Virus record (IMG/VR): IMGVR_UViG_3300008107_000253 | Location: 1-64,000 of that record | DNA length: 64,000 nucleotides | Strand: one strand, 5' to 3' | Origin: a virus | Part shown: positions 17,630 through 24,900 of the stretch, in pieces | How the letters are laid out: the number at the start of each line of letters is the position of its first letter | Numbering within the stretch: position 1 is the stretch's first letter | Position numbers and translations under genes: made by a program | The notes under the pieces: model-generated | What the model was told of the DNA's origin: nothing | The model's input: the letters and a program-made list of their open reading frames with translations, nothing else | Database searches by the model: none

Positions 17630-19069
17630 TTATGAAATGGGTTGTAATACCGTCGCTTGAACAGCAATCAGTTCGACGTCACCTCTTGCGAAATCATTAT
17701 TGATGTCGCGGCGAATACGAACTCTAAAATAATCATTAGCGGATAATGTCGACAATGCTGAATATCCTAATGTAGTTGATGTGACCTTTGATACACCGGA
17801 TGTTGTAGGCACTGTTGCACCAATGATAGTGGCAGAATTGCTCCAAATCATACTAACCGAATCAAGGCTGCTTAAATCAAGAGATTGCGTATCGACAATC
17901 CATCCGACCGTACAAAGTGCATTTGTTTCCGTAGTGCAAGACCATCTTACAGCAATTTCCATGCCCCCTGTGAAATTTGTACTAATTGGAATTACTACAG
18001 GGAATATAGCTGCATTTTCTGTTGTTTCAGTAAAGTCTAATACGTCAATACCTCCTCTTGTATCAAGTGTTGCGAAGTTTGCAGATGGTGGTTGATTGTG
18101 TCTTGGAAACCATGTTTTTAATAACGTAGCACGAGCACTACTTGTAGAACCACCCCATGTACTGCTATTAGTAGTTACAGTTGTATATACATTATTCCAA
18201 TTTGCACTATTAGCTGTAAGGTTAGTATACGCTTGATTCCAGTTGCCGCTGTTAGCAGTCACTGTATTATTGACCGCAGAATTGCTTGTACTGGTGCCCC
18301 ATGTACTACTATTAGCAGTTACTGTTGTGTACGTTAAATTCCAATTACCACTATTAGCAGATGTTCTATTAGCAGTAAGGTTTGTATACGATTGATTCCA
18401 ATTACTACTAGTACTCGACAATGCTGTATAACTTTGGTTCCAGTTTGAACTATTAGCAGATGTTACATTGAAAGCATTATTCCAATTACCACTATTGACT
18501 GTAAGATTAGTATAGCTTTGATTCCAGCTTGCACTATTAGCAGATGTTGTATTGAAAGCATTGTTCCAATTACCACTATTGACTGTAAGATTAGTATAGC
18601 TTTGATTCCAATTACCACTATTAGCAGTAAGATTAGTATAGCTTTGATTCCAATTTGCACTTGTGCTTGTAAGGGCCACAAATCCTTGATTCCATCTTGC
18701 ACTATTGGATGTGAGATTTGTATATGATTGATTCCAATTACTGCTATTAGCAGTAAGATTAGTATAGCTTTGATTCCAGCTTGCACTATTAGCAGATGTT
18801 GTATTGAAAGCATTGTTCCAATTCGCACTATTAGCAGTAAGGTTTGTATACGATTGATTCCAGCTTGCACTATTAGCAGATGTTGTACTGAAAGTATTAT
18901 TCCAATTACTGCTATTAGCAGTAAGATTAGTATAGCTTTGATTCCAATTGCCACTATTAGCAGTCACTGTATTATTGACCGCAGAATTGCTTGTACTGGT
19001 GCCCCATGTACTACTATTAGCAGTTACTGTTGTGTACGTTAAATTCCAATTACCACTATTAGCAGATGT
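17630..19069 (-). CDS. Repeat tail fibre, C-terminal part (frameshifted from the N-terminal part)
   Basis: This is the open frame from just after an in-frame TGA at 19072-19070; its first ATG is at 18967. It continues the NWNQSYTNLTANS-type repeats of the upstream frame. It ends in a non-repeat beta-rich head of about 190 residues (PSANFATLDTRGGIDVLDFTE, ending VELIAVQATVLQPIS), probably the fibre tip or trimerisation domain. No start signal precedes 18967. The natural reading is that this and 19039-20127 are one gene of about 830 codons interrupted by a single frameshift, not two genes. Confidence 0.7.
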   Translation of the reverse strand, partial: TSANSGNWNLTYTTVTANSSTWGTSTSNSAVNNTVTANSGNWNQSYTNLTANSSNWNNTFSTTSANSASWNQSYTNLTANSANWNNAFNTTSANSASWNQSYTNLTANSSNWNQSYTNLTSNSARWNQGFVALTSTSANWNQSYTNLTANSGNWNQSYTNLTVNSGNWNNAFNTTSANSASWNQSYTNLTVNSGNWNNAFNVTSANSSNWNQSYTALSSTSSNWNQSYTNLTANRTSANSGNWNLTYTTVTANSSTWGTSTSNSAVNNTVTANSGNWNQAYTNLTANSANWNNVYTTVTTNSSTWGGSTSSARATLLKTWFPRHNQPPSANFATLDTRGGIDVLDFTETTENAAIFPVVIPISTNFTGGMEIAVRWSCTTETNALCTVGWIVDTQSLDLSSLDSVSMIWSNSATIIGATVPTTSGVSKVTSTTLGYSALSTLSANDYFRVRIRRDINNDFARGDVELIAVQATVLQPIS

Positions 19070-19995
19070 TCAATACCCCATGTGCTGCTATTTGATTGCA
19101 CTGTTGAGTAAGTTGAATTCCAATTACTGCTATTGGCAGTAAGGTTAGTATAGCTTTGATTCCAATTGCCACTATTAGCAGTCACTGTATTATTGACCGC
19201 AGAATTGCTTGTGCTGGTTCCCCAAGATGCACTATTCGCTGTTACTGTTGAGTAAGCCGTGTTCCAGTTACCACTATTAGCTGTAAGATTTGTATACGAT
19301 TGATTCCAATTAGCACTATTAGATGTCACTGCATTATTGACTGCAGATGTAATGGGACTAGTACCCCACGTGCTGCTATTTGATTGTACTGTTGAATATG
19401 CTTGATTCCAATTACTACTAGTGCTAGACAATGCTGTATAACTTTGGTTCCAGTTTGAACTGTTGGTAGATGTTACATTGAAAGCATTATTCCAATTTGC
19501 GCTTGTGCTTGTAAGAGCCGCAAATCCTTGATTCCATCTAGCACTATTAGCCGTAAGATTAGTATATGATTGATTCCAATTACTGCTATTAGCGGATGTT
19601 GTGCTAAAAGTATTGTTCCAGTTTGCACTATTAGCCGTAAGATTAGTATATGATTGATTCCAATTTGCACTATTGGATGATACTAAATTATTAATAGCAG
19701 AATTTCCGGTGCTAACTCCCCAAGATGCACTATTCGATGACACCGTCGAATATACTGAATTCCAATTAGCACTATTAGCAATAACAATATTATTAACAGC
19801 AGAATTGCCTGTACCTGAACTCCATGTACTACTATTGGCTGTAAGAACTGCATATGATTGATTCCAAAAACTACTATTGGAAATAACCAACGAATTGACT
19901 GCAGGATTTCCAGATCCAATACCCCATGTTGAGCTATTGGATGTAAGAGTGGTGTATGCTTGATTCCAATAACTACTATTGGAAATAACCACTAT
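18120..19995 (-). repeat. Coding repeat array of the tail fibre shaft
   Basis: More than 35 imperfect copies of a roughly 45-base coding unit (15 residues, consensus around N-W-N-Q-S-Y-T-N-L-T-A-N-S). Some blocks are exact: bases 18252-18366 and 18957-19071 are a 115-bp perfect duplication. Such near-identical units favour recombination and also assembly error. Confidence 0.9.
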
Positions 19996-20127
19996 AGAAA
20001 CGCCCGGATCTGTTGGTGCAAATACTTTAACATCCCATTTATTAAGAGCAGCATTATATTGCCAAGTATTCAATCCGAATGAAACAAGCTGACCATCTGT
20101 TGCTGATATTGGAAATTGCAATGCCAT
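19039..20127 (-). CDS. Repeat tail fibre, N-terminal part
   Basis: 362 residues. The first 45 (FPISATDGQLVSFGLNTWQYN, NKWDVKVF) are a short attachment domain common at the start of phage fibres that dock on a baseplate or another fibre. Then come repeats of about 15 residues built on S-N-W-N-Q-S-Y-T-x-L-T-A-N-S, and longer S-T-W-G-x-S-x-x-N-S-A-V-N-N variants. The frame breaks at GIEHLLIVVIGI, where the repeat continues in the -1 frame. A late-promoter element precedes the ATG. It is probably the start of a long fibrous shaft. Confidence 0.75.
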   Translation of the reverse strand: MALQFPISATDGQLVSFGLNTWQYNAALNKWDVKVFAPTDPGVSIVVISNSSYWNQAYTTLTSNSSTWGIGSGNPAVNSLVISNSSFWNQSYAVLTANSSTWSSGTGNSAVNNIVIANSANWNSVYSTVSSNSASWGVSTGNSAINNLVSSNSANWNQSYTNLTANSANWNNTFSTTSANSSNWNQSYTNLTANSARWNQGFAALTSTSANWNNAFNVTSTNSSNWNQSYTALSSTSSNWNQAYSTVQSNSSTWGTSPITSAVNNAVTSNSANWNQSYTNLTANSGNWNTAYSTVTANSASWGTSTSNSAVNNTVTANSGNWNQSYTNLTANSSNWNSTYSTVQSNSSTWGIEHLLIVVIGI

Positions 20128-20135
20128 GTATTAAT

Positions 20136-20143
20136 TATTTACT
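20136..20143 (-). promoter_or_regulatory. Late promoter element, AGTAAATA
   Basis: Minus-strand AGTAAATA ends 8 bases before the fibre ATG at 20127, giving a predicted leader of about 3 bases. Confidence 0.5.
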
Positions 20144-20246
20144 TCAATGCCAACCGAATCTTATAGTATATAAAATGAATTATAATGGCTGTAATCATTA
20201 TTCGATGTATTTTTAATCAGACTACAAAGAAAACTTATGAAATTCA

Positions 20247-20254
20247 CATAAGTA
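20247..20254 (+). promoter_or_regulatory. Late promoter element variant, CATAAGTA
   Basis: CATAAGTA on the plus strand, 12 bases before the ATG at 20267. It shares the TAAGTA core seen before the tube and sheath genes. Confidence 0.4.
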
Positions 20255-20266
20255 CGTTACATACAT

Positions 20267-21013
20267 ATGAACGCCAAATTGAAACAACTTTTAGAAAAGC
20301 GTAAAGCAATGAAGAAAACCGGCAAAGGTAACTTCAAGCAAACAACCGCTACAAAACTTCCAGATCGTCCAACACCAAAGAAGGGTCCATCTGGCGCTGG
20401 TCCTGAAGGTGTTAAAACACCAGTCAAGCCGAAAAAAGTCAACGAATCAGTACCAGCTTTTGGTTCTAGATTTAATAGACTATGGGAACAAACTCTAACA
20501 GAGAATCAAAATTTCTTAGCAGAAGACGACGCATCCGATCTATACTATGAGTATGATATGATGAACGATGAAGACTACGGAGATGCTGATATGATGGGTG
20601 GAGAATCAGAAGGTGGTGATAATGTTACACTAACACTCGATAAGCAAACTGCTCAAATGCTTCTTGATCTTTTGCAAGCCGCTGTTGGTGGTGGTGAAAT
20701 GGAAGAGCTTGAAGGTGGTGAAGAGGAAGAAGTAACAGGAGAATCAAAAGACGACGAAGATGAAGATGAAGATAAGGAAGTCGTAGAAGAAGAAGGAAGC
20801 TACAGCATGACTAGCGCTAATCTTGGTGCTGGTGCTAAGCTTGCTCAACCAGGATCAAAAACAGTTAAAAGCAAACTAGGTGCACGACCTGGTAAAGCCG
20901 GAAATGTTAAGACCTATGATAGCAGTGGCAAACTAACTGCTGTCGGTGCTCCAAAACAATTAGGACTACAAGTGAAATCGAACATGAGTTCTGCTGGCAA
21001 GGATCTCTTCTAA
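20267..21013 (+). CDS. Acidic low-complexity protein, possible head-core or internal protein
   Basis: 248 residues. The basic N-terminus (KLKQLLEKRKAMKKTGKG) is followed by a Pro/Lys-rich linker, then a very acidic Glu/Asp/Gly stretch (about residues 95-180) enclosing one helix (LTLDKQTAQMLLDLLQAAVGGG). The C-terminus is Gly/Ser/Lys-rich. It has no recognisable fold or enzyme motif. The composition and the late-promoter variant upstream fit a prohead-core or packaged internal protein, but this is inference. It stands alone on the plus strand and ends at a bidirectional terminator. Confidence 0.7.
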   Translation: MNAKLKQLLEKRKAMKKTGKGNFKQTTATKLPDRPTPKKGPSGAGPEGVKTPVKPKKVNESVPAFGSRFNRLWEQTLTENQNFLAEDDASDLYYEYDMMNDEDYGDADMMGGESEGGDNVTLTLDKQTAQMLLDLLQAAVGGGEMEELEGGEEEEVTGESKDDEDEDEDKEVVEEEGSYSMTSANLGAGAKLAQPGSKTVKSKLGARPGKAGNVKTYDSSGKLTAVGAPKQLGLQVKSNMSSAGKDLF

Positions 21014-21041
21014 AAAGAAATCAATAAATACATAACAAAAC

Positions 21042-21070
21042 AAAAAAGGGTCGCAGTGCGACCCTTTTTT
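21042..21070. terminator. Bidirectional terminator between convergent genes
   Basis: AAAAAAGGGTCGC (21042-21054), a three-base AGT loop, then GCGACCCTTTTTT (to 21070). The 13-bp stem with a run of six A and six T terminates both the acidic-protein gene (plus) and the QueC operon (minus). Confidence 0.92.
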
Positions 21071-21071
21071 A

Positions 21072-21413
21072 TTACTCAAATTTAATATGAAGTTGGTTAT
21101 TTAAAAATTTACTTGTTTTGTATTTTCCTATATACAAAGAAAGATTTTTATAACCCTTAGTATTCTTTACTGCAATTTTGCTTATATCGTAATCAAAAAC
21201 GATCAAATCGTTATTAGTTGTGTAGTGGAATGGTATTGGCAGTGAAATTATTTCAGCGGTAGGTTTGTTCGATTTAATATACAAATCTAAAGTAAATAAA
21301 TTTGGTCTTACCAAAATAAATTTACCTTTCTTTATTACCTGGGTTCCTCCAATGGTAATTTCAATATTTTTCTGAAATTGGGTTTTGAAAAAATTTTCTA
21401 AAAAGTTAATCAT
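21072..21413 (-). CDS. Unknown protein, last gene of the QueC operon
   Basis: 113 residues, beta-rich and basic (EITIGGTQVIKKGKFILVRPNLFTLDLYIKSN). Not recognised. It ends 1 base before the bidirectional terminator, and its start overlaps the upstream stop by one base. The operon context (replication and nucleotide-modification genes) suggests early expression. Confidence 0.65.
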   Translation of the reverse strand: MINFLENFFKTQFQKNIEITIGGTQVIKKGKFILVRPNLFTLDLYIKSNKPTAEIISLPIPFHYTTNNDLIVFDYDISKIAVKNTKGYKNLSLYIGKYKTSKFLNNQLHIKFE

Positions 21414-21811
21414 TAGCTATTCATAAACTTCAACTTGTCTTCAGAGGAAAGAGACATAATGTTATCATCAAAGTATTTCCAAAATGATTCTATTTCTGCG
21501 TCTGTTGTTACTGGTATAGCAGTAATAACCTGAGACCCCTCAGCACCAAATAATCGATATTCTTGCCACAATAAATCCCACGCCAGTACTAAATTCTTTG
21601 CTACTACATTAAATCCCAATCCAGATGCACCGTCTTTAATACCAGTATATCTCAGGGTTACCTTGCCTCGAGGGCTATTAAGCAAAACAGTATTATTAGT
21701 AATAAATGCTCTTCTTGTAGCAGCATTTCCTGGTTTTGGCTTTCTACGTACAAACTTAGCTTCAATTACGTTTGTATCGAGCAAGCCATATAGTTCAGAC
21801 AACGATGCCAT
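21413..21811 (-). CDS. Unknown protein in the QueC operon
   Basis: 132 residues. The N-terminus is a short helix with a basic segment (AKFVRRKPKPGNAATRRA), then strands (NTVLLNSPRGKVTLRYTGIKDG), then a Trp-rich helical C-terminus (LVLAWDLLWQEYRLFG, AEIESFWKYFDDN). No family is recognised. It lies 1 base after the GroES-like gene and is probably cotranscribed from the queC promoter. Confidence 0.65.
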   Translation of the reverse strand: MASLSELYGLLDTNVIEAKFVRRKPKPGNAATRRAFITNNTVLLNSPRGKVTLRYTGIKDGASGLGFNVVAKNLVLAWDLLWQEYRLFGAEGSQVITAIPVTTDAEIESFWKYFDDNIMSLSSEDKLKFMNS

Positions 21812-21812
21812 G

Positions 21813-22154
21813 TTATTCTTGTGGTTTGAGTTTTACTTTGCCGAATAATCTATCCTCATTGATATATCTTACTTCTTGGCCTGCATGCTTAATTCCAGGA
21901 ATACCTCGATCATTAGGAAAGAGAACCATATCACCCACCTCAATGTTATTTGTGCATTTAGGACCTTTGAGTAAAACTTTACCAACACGCCACATAGAAT
22001 ATGTAACACTTGGGTCTACATAAAGAGAACCTCTTTTAATCATACCATCTGTTGTGGCATCAGTATATACAACCATTAGAGTGTCTCCAAATAGTTCTGT
22101 GATTTCGAAATCTTCTGGAAGTTGAACTCCATGATACTTTTCAATATTTTCCAT
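21813..22154 (-). CDS. GroES-like co-chaperonin (T4 gp31 analogue)
   Basis: 113 residues, the right size for GroES (97) and T4 gp31 (111). A flexible segment TTDGMIKRGSLYV occupies the position of the GroES mobile loop. It is followed by WRVGKVLLKG and then VGDMVLFPNDRGIP, which parallels the GroES roof region VGDIVIF, and an end strand YINEDRLFGKV. Gp31 replaces host GroES so that GroEL can fold the major capsid protein. The match is at motif level only, so I hold it with moderate confidence. Confidence 0.6.
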   Translation of the reverse strand: MENIEKYHGVQLPEDFEITELFGDTLMVVYTDATTDGMIKRGSLYVDPSVTYSMWRVGKVLLKGPKCTNNIEVGDMVLFPNDRGIPGIKHAGQEVRYINEDRLFGKVKLKPQE

Positions 22155-22170
22155 ATATCATCAATTATGA

Positions 22171-22560
22171 TTACTTTTTGTAAATATCAACATTAAATGG
22201 TTTTTTATCAATTTCTGTTTTTTCAAGATACATACGTACCTCTCTTTCTGAAATTTCTAAATTACGTGCAATTGCACTAATCACTTCGTCAGGTTTTTCA
22301 TTTTTATCTTTTGATTTCTTAATGTAATTAAGCTTGCGGAATTTAACGCGAGGAAGCATCGTAATAAATGCATCATACCAATCTTGCTTTGTATTGAATG
22401 ATGCCCAATAGCGATTGGTTGTTTCATTAACAATCAATGCCATTTCGGGAGAATGCATTGTTAGCCACCTCTGAATCAAAAAAGGCACAAAATCATTATC
22501 CTCTTCAAGAATCTCTGGGTTCTTTTGATAGAGAATATTTTTAAGATAATCAAAAAGCAT
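22171..22560 (-). CDS. 62: Clamp-loader small subunit (T4 gp62-like)
   Basis: 129 residues from ATG at 22560, which follows the previous stop by one base (an upstream ATG at 22590 overlaps). The order of motifs matches phage clamp-loader small subunits: DFVPFLIQRWLTMHSPEMALIVNETTN, then a region like KQDWYDAFITMLPRVKFRKLNYIKKSK, then a C-terminal helix with ISEREVRMYLE. Gp62 works with the AAA+ gp44 subunits to load the gp45 clamp; neither partner is in the window. T4 gp62 is longer (187). Confidence 0.6.
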   Translation of the reverse strand: MLFDYLKNILYQKNPEILEEDNDFVPFLIQRWLTMHSPEMALIVNETTNRYWASFNTKQDWYDAFITMLPRVKFRKLNYIKKSKDKNEKPDEVISAIARNLEISEREVRMYLEKTEIDKKPFNVDIYKK

Positions 22561-22561
22561 A

Positions 22562-23152
22562 TTAAATAATTGCTGTCTTAGATGTAGCAATGAAAATATC
22601 TTGAATCATTGAATAAAATTCTTGAATAACATCATTTGCAAAGCTTAATACGACCTGATCTGTCATTCGTGTGGAGTATGCAAATGCTGGTGCTTTTGGT
22701 CCTGCATTGATATTAATGCCTAAATGTCCGAGTGTCGCCCCATTAACTTCATGGCAAATAGAAACGCTGGCTTTGCCTCTTGGTAATACCAAGCCATGAT
22801 GGTCACTTACAAATTCATTTTCAACCATGATGTCATCGCCTTCTAATGTAATTCTTGGAATGCCTTTTGAATGAAGAATTTGAGCCACCTGTGCAATGAA
22901 AAGTCTTTGAAAACATACAGCACCAAAGCGATCAAGATTTGGAATCTCCCAAACAAATTGAATTGCATCGTCGCTATGAATGAAATCATTATTCAATACA
23001 TCTTCAAGGTCTACAAGATTTGATGTTACATCCATTGACCCTCGAAATGCCATAATATCTCCTAATGGATTAACTTTCTTGCGAAGATACTTGTATGCAA
23101 ATCTTTGATGAATAAGAGAACCGTCGTAACTTTTAATTTCTGTGTTATACAT
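22562..23152 (-). CDS. DUF366-like protein
   Basis: 196 residues. Motifs I associate with the DUF366 family are visible: KSYDGSLIHQRFAYK near the N-terminus, GDIMAFRGSMDVT, LVDLEDVLNNDFIHSDDAIQF, QRLFIAQVAQIL, and a C-terminal GKASVSICHEVN and LGHLGINI. DUF366 is known mostly from archaea and some bacteria, and its biochemical role is not established to my knowledge. Its presence in an operon with QueC and a glutamine amidotransferase makes a part in deazaguanine or nucleotide metabolism worth testing. Overlaps the glycosylase gene by 8 bases. Confidence 0.6.
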   Translation of the reverse strand: MYNTEIKSYDGSLIHQRFAYKYLRKKVNPLGDIMAFRGSMDVTSNLVDLEDVLNNDFIHSDDAIQFVWEIPNLDRFGAVCFQRLFIAQVAQILHSKGIPRITLEGDDIMVENEFVSDHHGLVLPRGKASVSICHEVNGATLGHLGININAGPKAPAFAYSTRMTDQVVLSFANDVIQEFYSMIQDIFIATSKTAII

Positions 23153-23606
23153 AATAGAGTGGTGAAGTTGTTAGTGTATTAATATAATTTGGCATGCTCA
23201 CAGAATCAATGTATTTTCCTCGATACCTCCAGAATAATTTATCTCCCTTGGCATGTATCTTTTCAACAATGCGTGTTTTGAGAATATCTGAATCTCTGTT
23301 ACTTGGTCTCCAATCATTTAAAAGATGCTCTGGGTATTCATCTAACTTAAATTCTTTATCTGTTACTTTAAATTTTCGATTAATAATTTCGTTTTTAATT
23401 TCATTATGTCTTTTATGAAGGTAAAGAATTTTGTCAGTCCAAAAAAGAATATGACCTTTATTCAAAGTCATAGCAGGAGGTATTTTAGCCTTCATCTGAA
23501 AATTATATTTTCTCAGCATTCCATCAACAATTAATAGCTCTGACTGTTCTGCTATTAAATGTTGATCGCATAAAATTTCAGGATTAATTCCTGCATTACA
23601 TCTCAT
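23145..23606 (-). CDS. denV: Pyrimidine-dimer DNA glycosylase (T4 endonuclease V/DenV-like)
   Basis: 153 residues (T4 DenV 138). The signature DQHLIAEQSEL at residues 14-24 aligns directly with T4 DQHLMAEYREL, including the catalytic Glu at about residue 23. It is followed by LNKGHILFWTDKILYLHKRHNEI, matching the T4 [22 protein letters not shown] block, and a C-terminal Trp-Arg-Tyr-Arg-Gly-Lys motif. The enzyme excises UV-induced cyclobutane dimers. Residue 2 is Arg, not the Thr whose amino group is the T4 nucleophile. The start is fixed by an ATGA overlap with the amidotransferase gene. Confidence 0.8.
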   Translation of the reverse strand: MRCNAGINPEILCDQHLIAEQSELLIVDGMLRKYNFQMKAKIPPAMTLNKGHILFWTDKILYLHKRHNEIKNEIINRKFKVTDKEFKLDEYPEHLLNDWRPSNRDSDILKTRIVEKIHAKGDKLFWRYRGKYIDSVSMPNYINTLTTSPLYYV

Positions 23607-24223
23607 GGTACAAAATAAAGTGGCTTGGTGTTGTATTTATGTGCTGATATTAATTCATGACCGACAACTTCAAATACTGTATGTTCTGCAATACTTGTTT
23701 TACATGAATCAGTTTCTACAGAAGAAAAATCACCCGACCATCTATCAATAAATAAAGTATTTGCTGATCTGGTAATGTATAACTTTTTTGTAGTCATATT
23801 ATACATCCAACATGACCATGTACCTTGTAATTTTTCAAAAAATGAAAAATCTGAATATGCATATAATAAAAAAGGAATTATACTACTGTCAATTGCATAA
23901 TCAGCAATGCTCAAATTATGTTCTTTTAGTAAAGCTTTATGATTTGTCAAAATGCCATTATGAGCAACTAACCAATTCCTAAATGAAAATGGATGGCATG
24001 TGTCTGGTGTAAATTCAAGACCAGCACCAGTAGGTGCTCTTAAATGACCAAGATATACATCCGCATCGGTATTGATTTTAGCTTTTACATCTTCAGATTT
24101 GTATATTGTTGCTTTATTATCACTAAGAAATAATCCACCAAAGCATTTCACTCCACGAACAGAATTCGCATCATATAACTCATTGAATCTTTCTAACTTA
24201 CTTGATTTGAAAATACCACACAT
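23603..24223 (-). CDS. Class II (N-terminal nucleophile) glutamine amidotransferase
   Basis: 206 residues starting Met-Cys-Gly-Ile-Phe; Cys2 would be the Ntn nucleophile after Met removal. Other family marks: YLGHLRAPTGAG near residue 77, HPFSF, and VAHNGILTNHKALL (oxyanion NG motif). It ends near residue 200 without an asparagine synthetase, GlmS or PurF partner domain, so it is a stand-alone ammonia-generating domain. Two genes upstream is QueC. In some phages a comparable domain is fused to QueC (Gat-QueC) and linked to 7-amido-7-deazaguanine in DNA. Partnership with QueC is therefore my main inference; surface-sugar amidation is the alternative. Confidence 0.75.
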   Translation of the reverse strand: MCGIFKSSKLERFNELYDANSVRGVKCFGGLFLSDNKATIYKSEDVKAKINTDADVYLGHLRAPTGAGLEFTPDTCHPFSFRNWLVAHNGILTNHKALLKEHNLSIADYAIDSSIIPFLLYAYSDFSFFEKLQGTWSCWMYNMTTKKLYITRSANTLFIDRWSGDFSSVETDSCKTSIAEHTVFEVVGHELISAHKYNTKPLYFVP

Positions 24224-24225
24224 AC

Positions 24226-24900
24226 TTAACTATACTTTGTTAAAAACAAATTTTCACTATTTTTCCACACTTTATCACTCGTAGAATTTAGACCTCCTGA
24301 TTGATGAGTAACATGCAATGGAATTGTTGACATTTTCAATCCTGCTTTGTTTGCTTGTATGCAGAAGTCAATATCATAATGGTGGAAATGAAATTGAGGA
24401 TCGAATAGCACTCCCTTATCGATAATTGCGTTTTTATTCAGTGCTAAAAACAGACCATCCATCACTACACATCTTTTTGGTGATAATCCAAAATTAGTAG
24501 CAAATGAATGATTGTCTGGTGTAAAATGATTTACAAACCCACACCAATTTTCTTTTGGCGACATCAAATGCCATAATGCTGGTGATTTAATTTGCATTGC
24601 ACTTGCACCTGCCAATCCAAGTATTTCAAATTCACGGAATCCTTGTTCTAATTTTTCCAGCCAAAATAAGTCTTCGACAATGACGTCATCATGGACACAA
24701 ACCACGTAGTCTTGCTCGCAGTGTAAAATTGCATGATTATAAACATCAGGCAATCCAATTTTATTATTATACGCAATATATGCTTGATCGCTGACTTTTG
24801 CTTTTCTGAGAAATTTAGCAAGGTGTGAATCTTTCCAAAATTCATCATGTGATTTTTGGGTAGCAGATGCAAAGTAAATATCTGTAATTTTTATACTCAT
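24226..24900 (-). CDS. GT-A family glycosyltransferase in the QueC operon
   Basis: 224 residues. GT-A layout: a nucleotide-binding N-terminal half with VVCVHDDVIVEDLFWLEKL near residue 68 (DxD-like Asp-Asp) and an acceptor half with HFHHYDIDFCIQANKAGL, typical of small glycosyltransferases related to the StrF group. It overlaps QueC by 4 bases and is followed 2 bases later by the amidotransferase. The acceptor is unknown: a host surface glycan, a virion protein or a modified base are all possible. Its position inside the deazaguanine operon is the odd point. Confidence 0.7.
   Translation of the reverse strand: MSIKITDIYFASATQKSHDEFWKDSHLAKFLRKAKVSDQAYIAYNNKIGLPDVYNHAILHCEQDYVVCVHDDVIVEDLFWLEKLEQGFREFEILGLAGASAMQIKSPALWHLMSPKENWCGFVNHFTPDNHSFATNFGLSPKRCVVMDGLFLALNKNAIIDKGVLFDPQFHFHHYDIDFCIQANKAGLKMSTIPLHVTHQSGGLNSTSDKVWKNSENLFLTKYS

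Noticed and set aside
18463-18954. 163-codon minus ORF and several plus ORFs of 60-104 codons in the fibre region
   Set aside because: They are alternative-frame readings of the 45-base coding repeats, which keep all frames open by repetition.
19039-19085. Programmed -1 frameshift in the fibre gene
   Set aside because: No X-XXY-YYZ slippery heptamer or downstream stem is visible at the junction, and the break coincides with a duplication boundary, so recombination or assembly error is more likely.
18120-19995. CRISPR-like array
   Set aside because: The repeats are coding, imperfect and of about 45 bases without unique spacers of constant length; they encode fibre shaft units.
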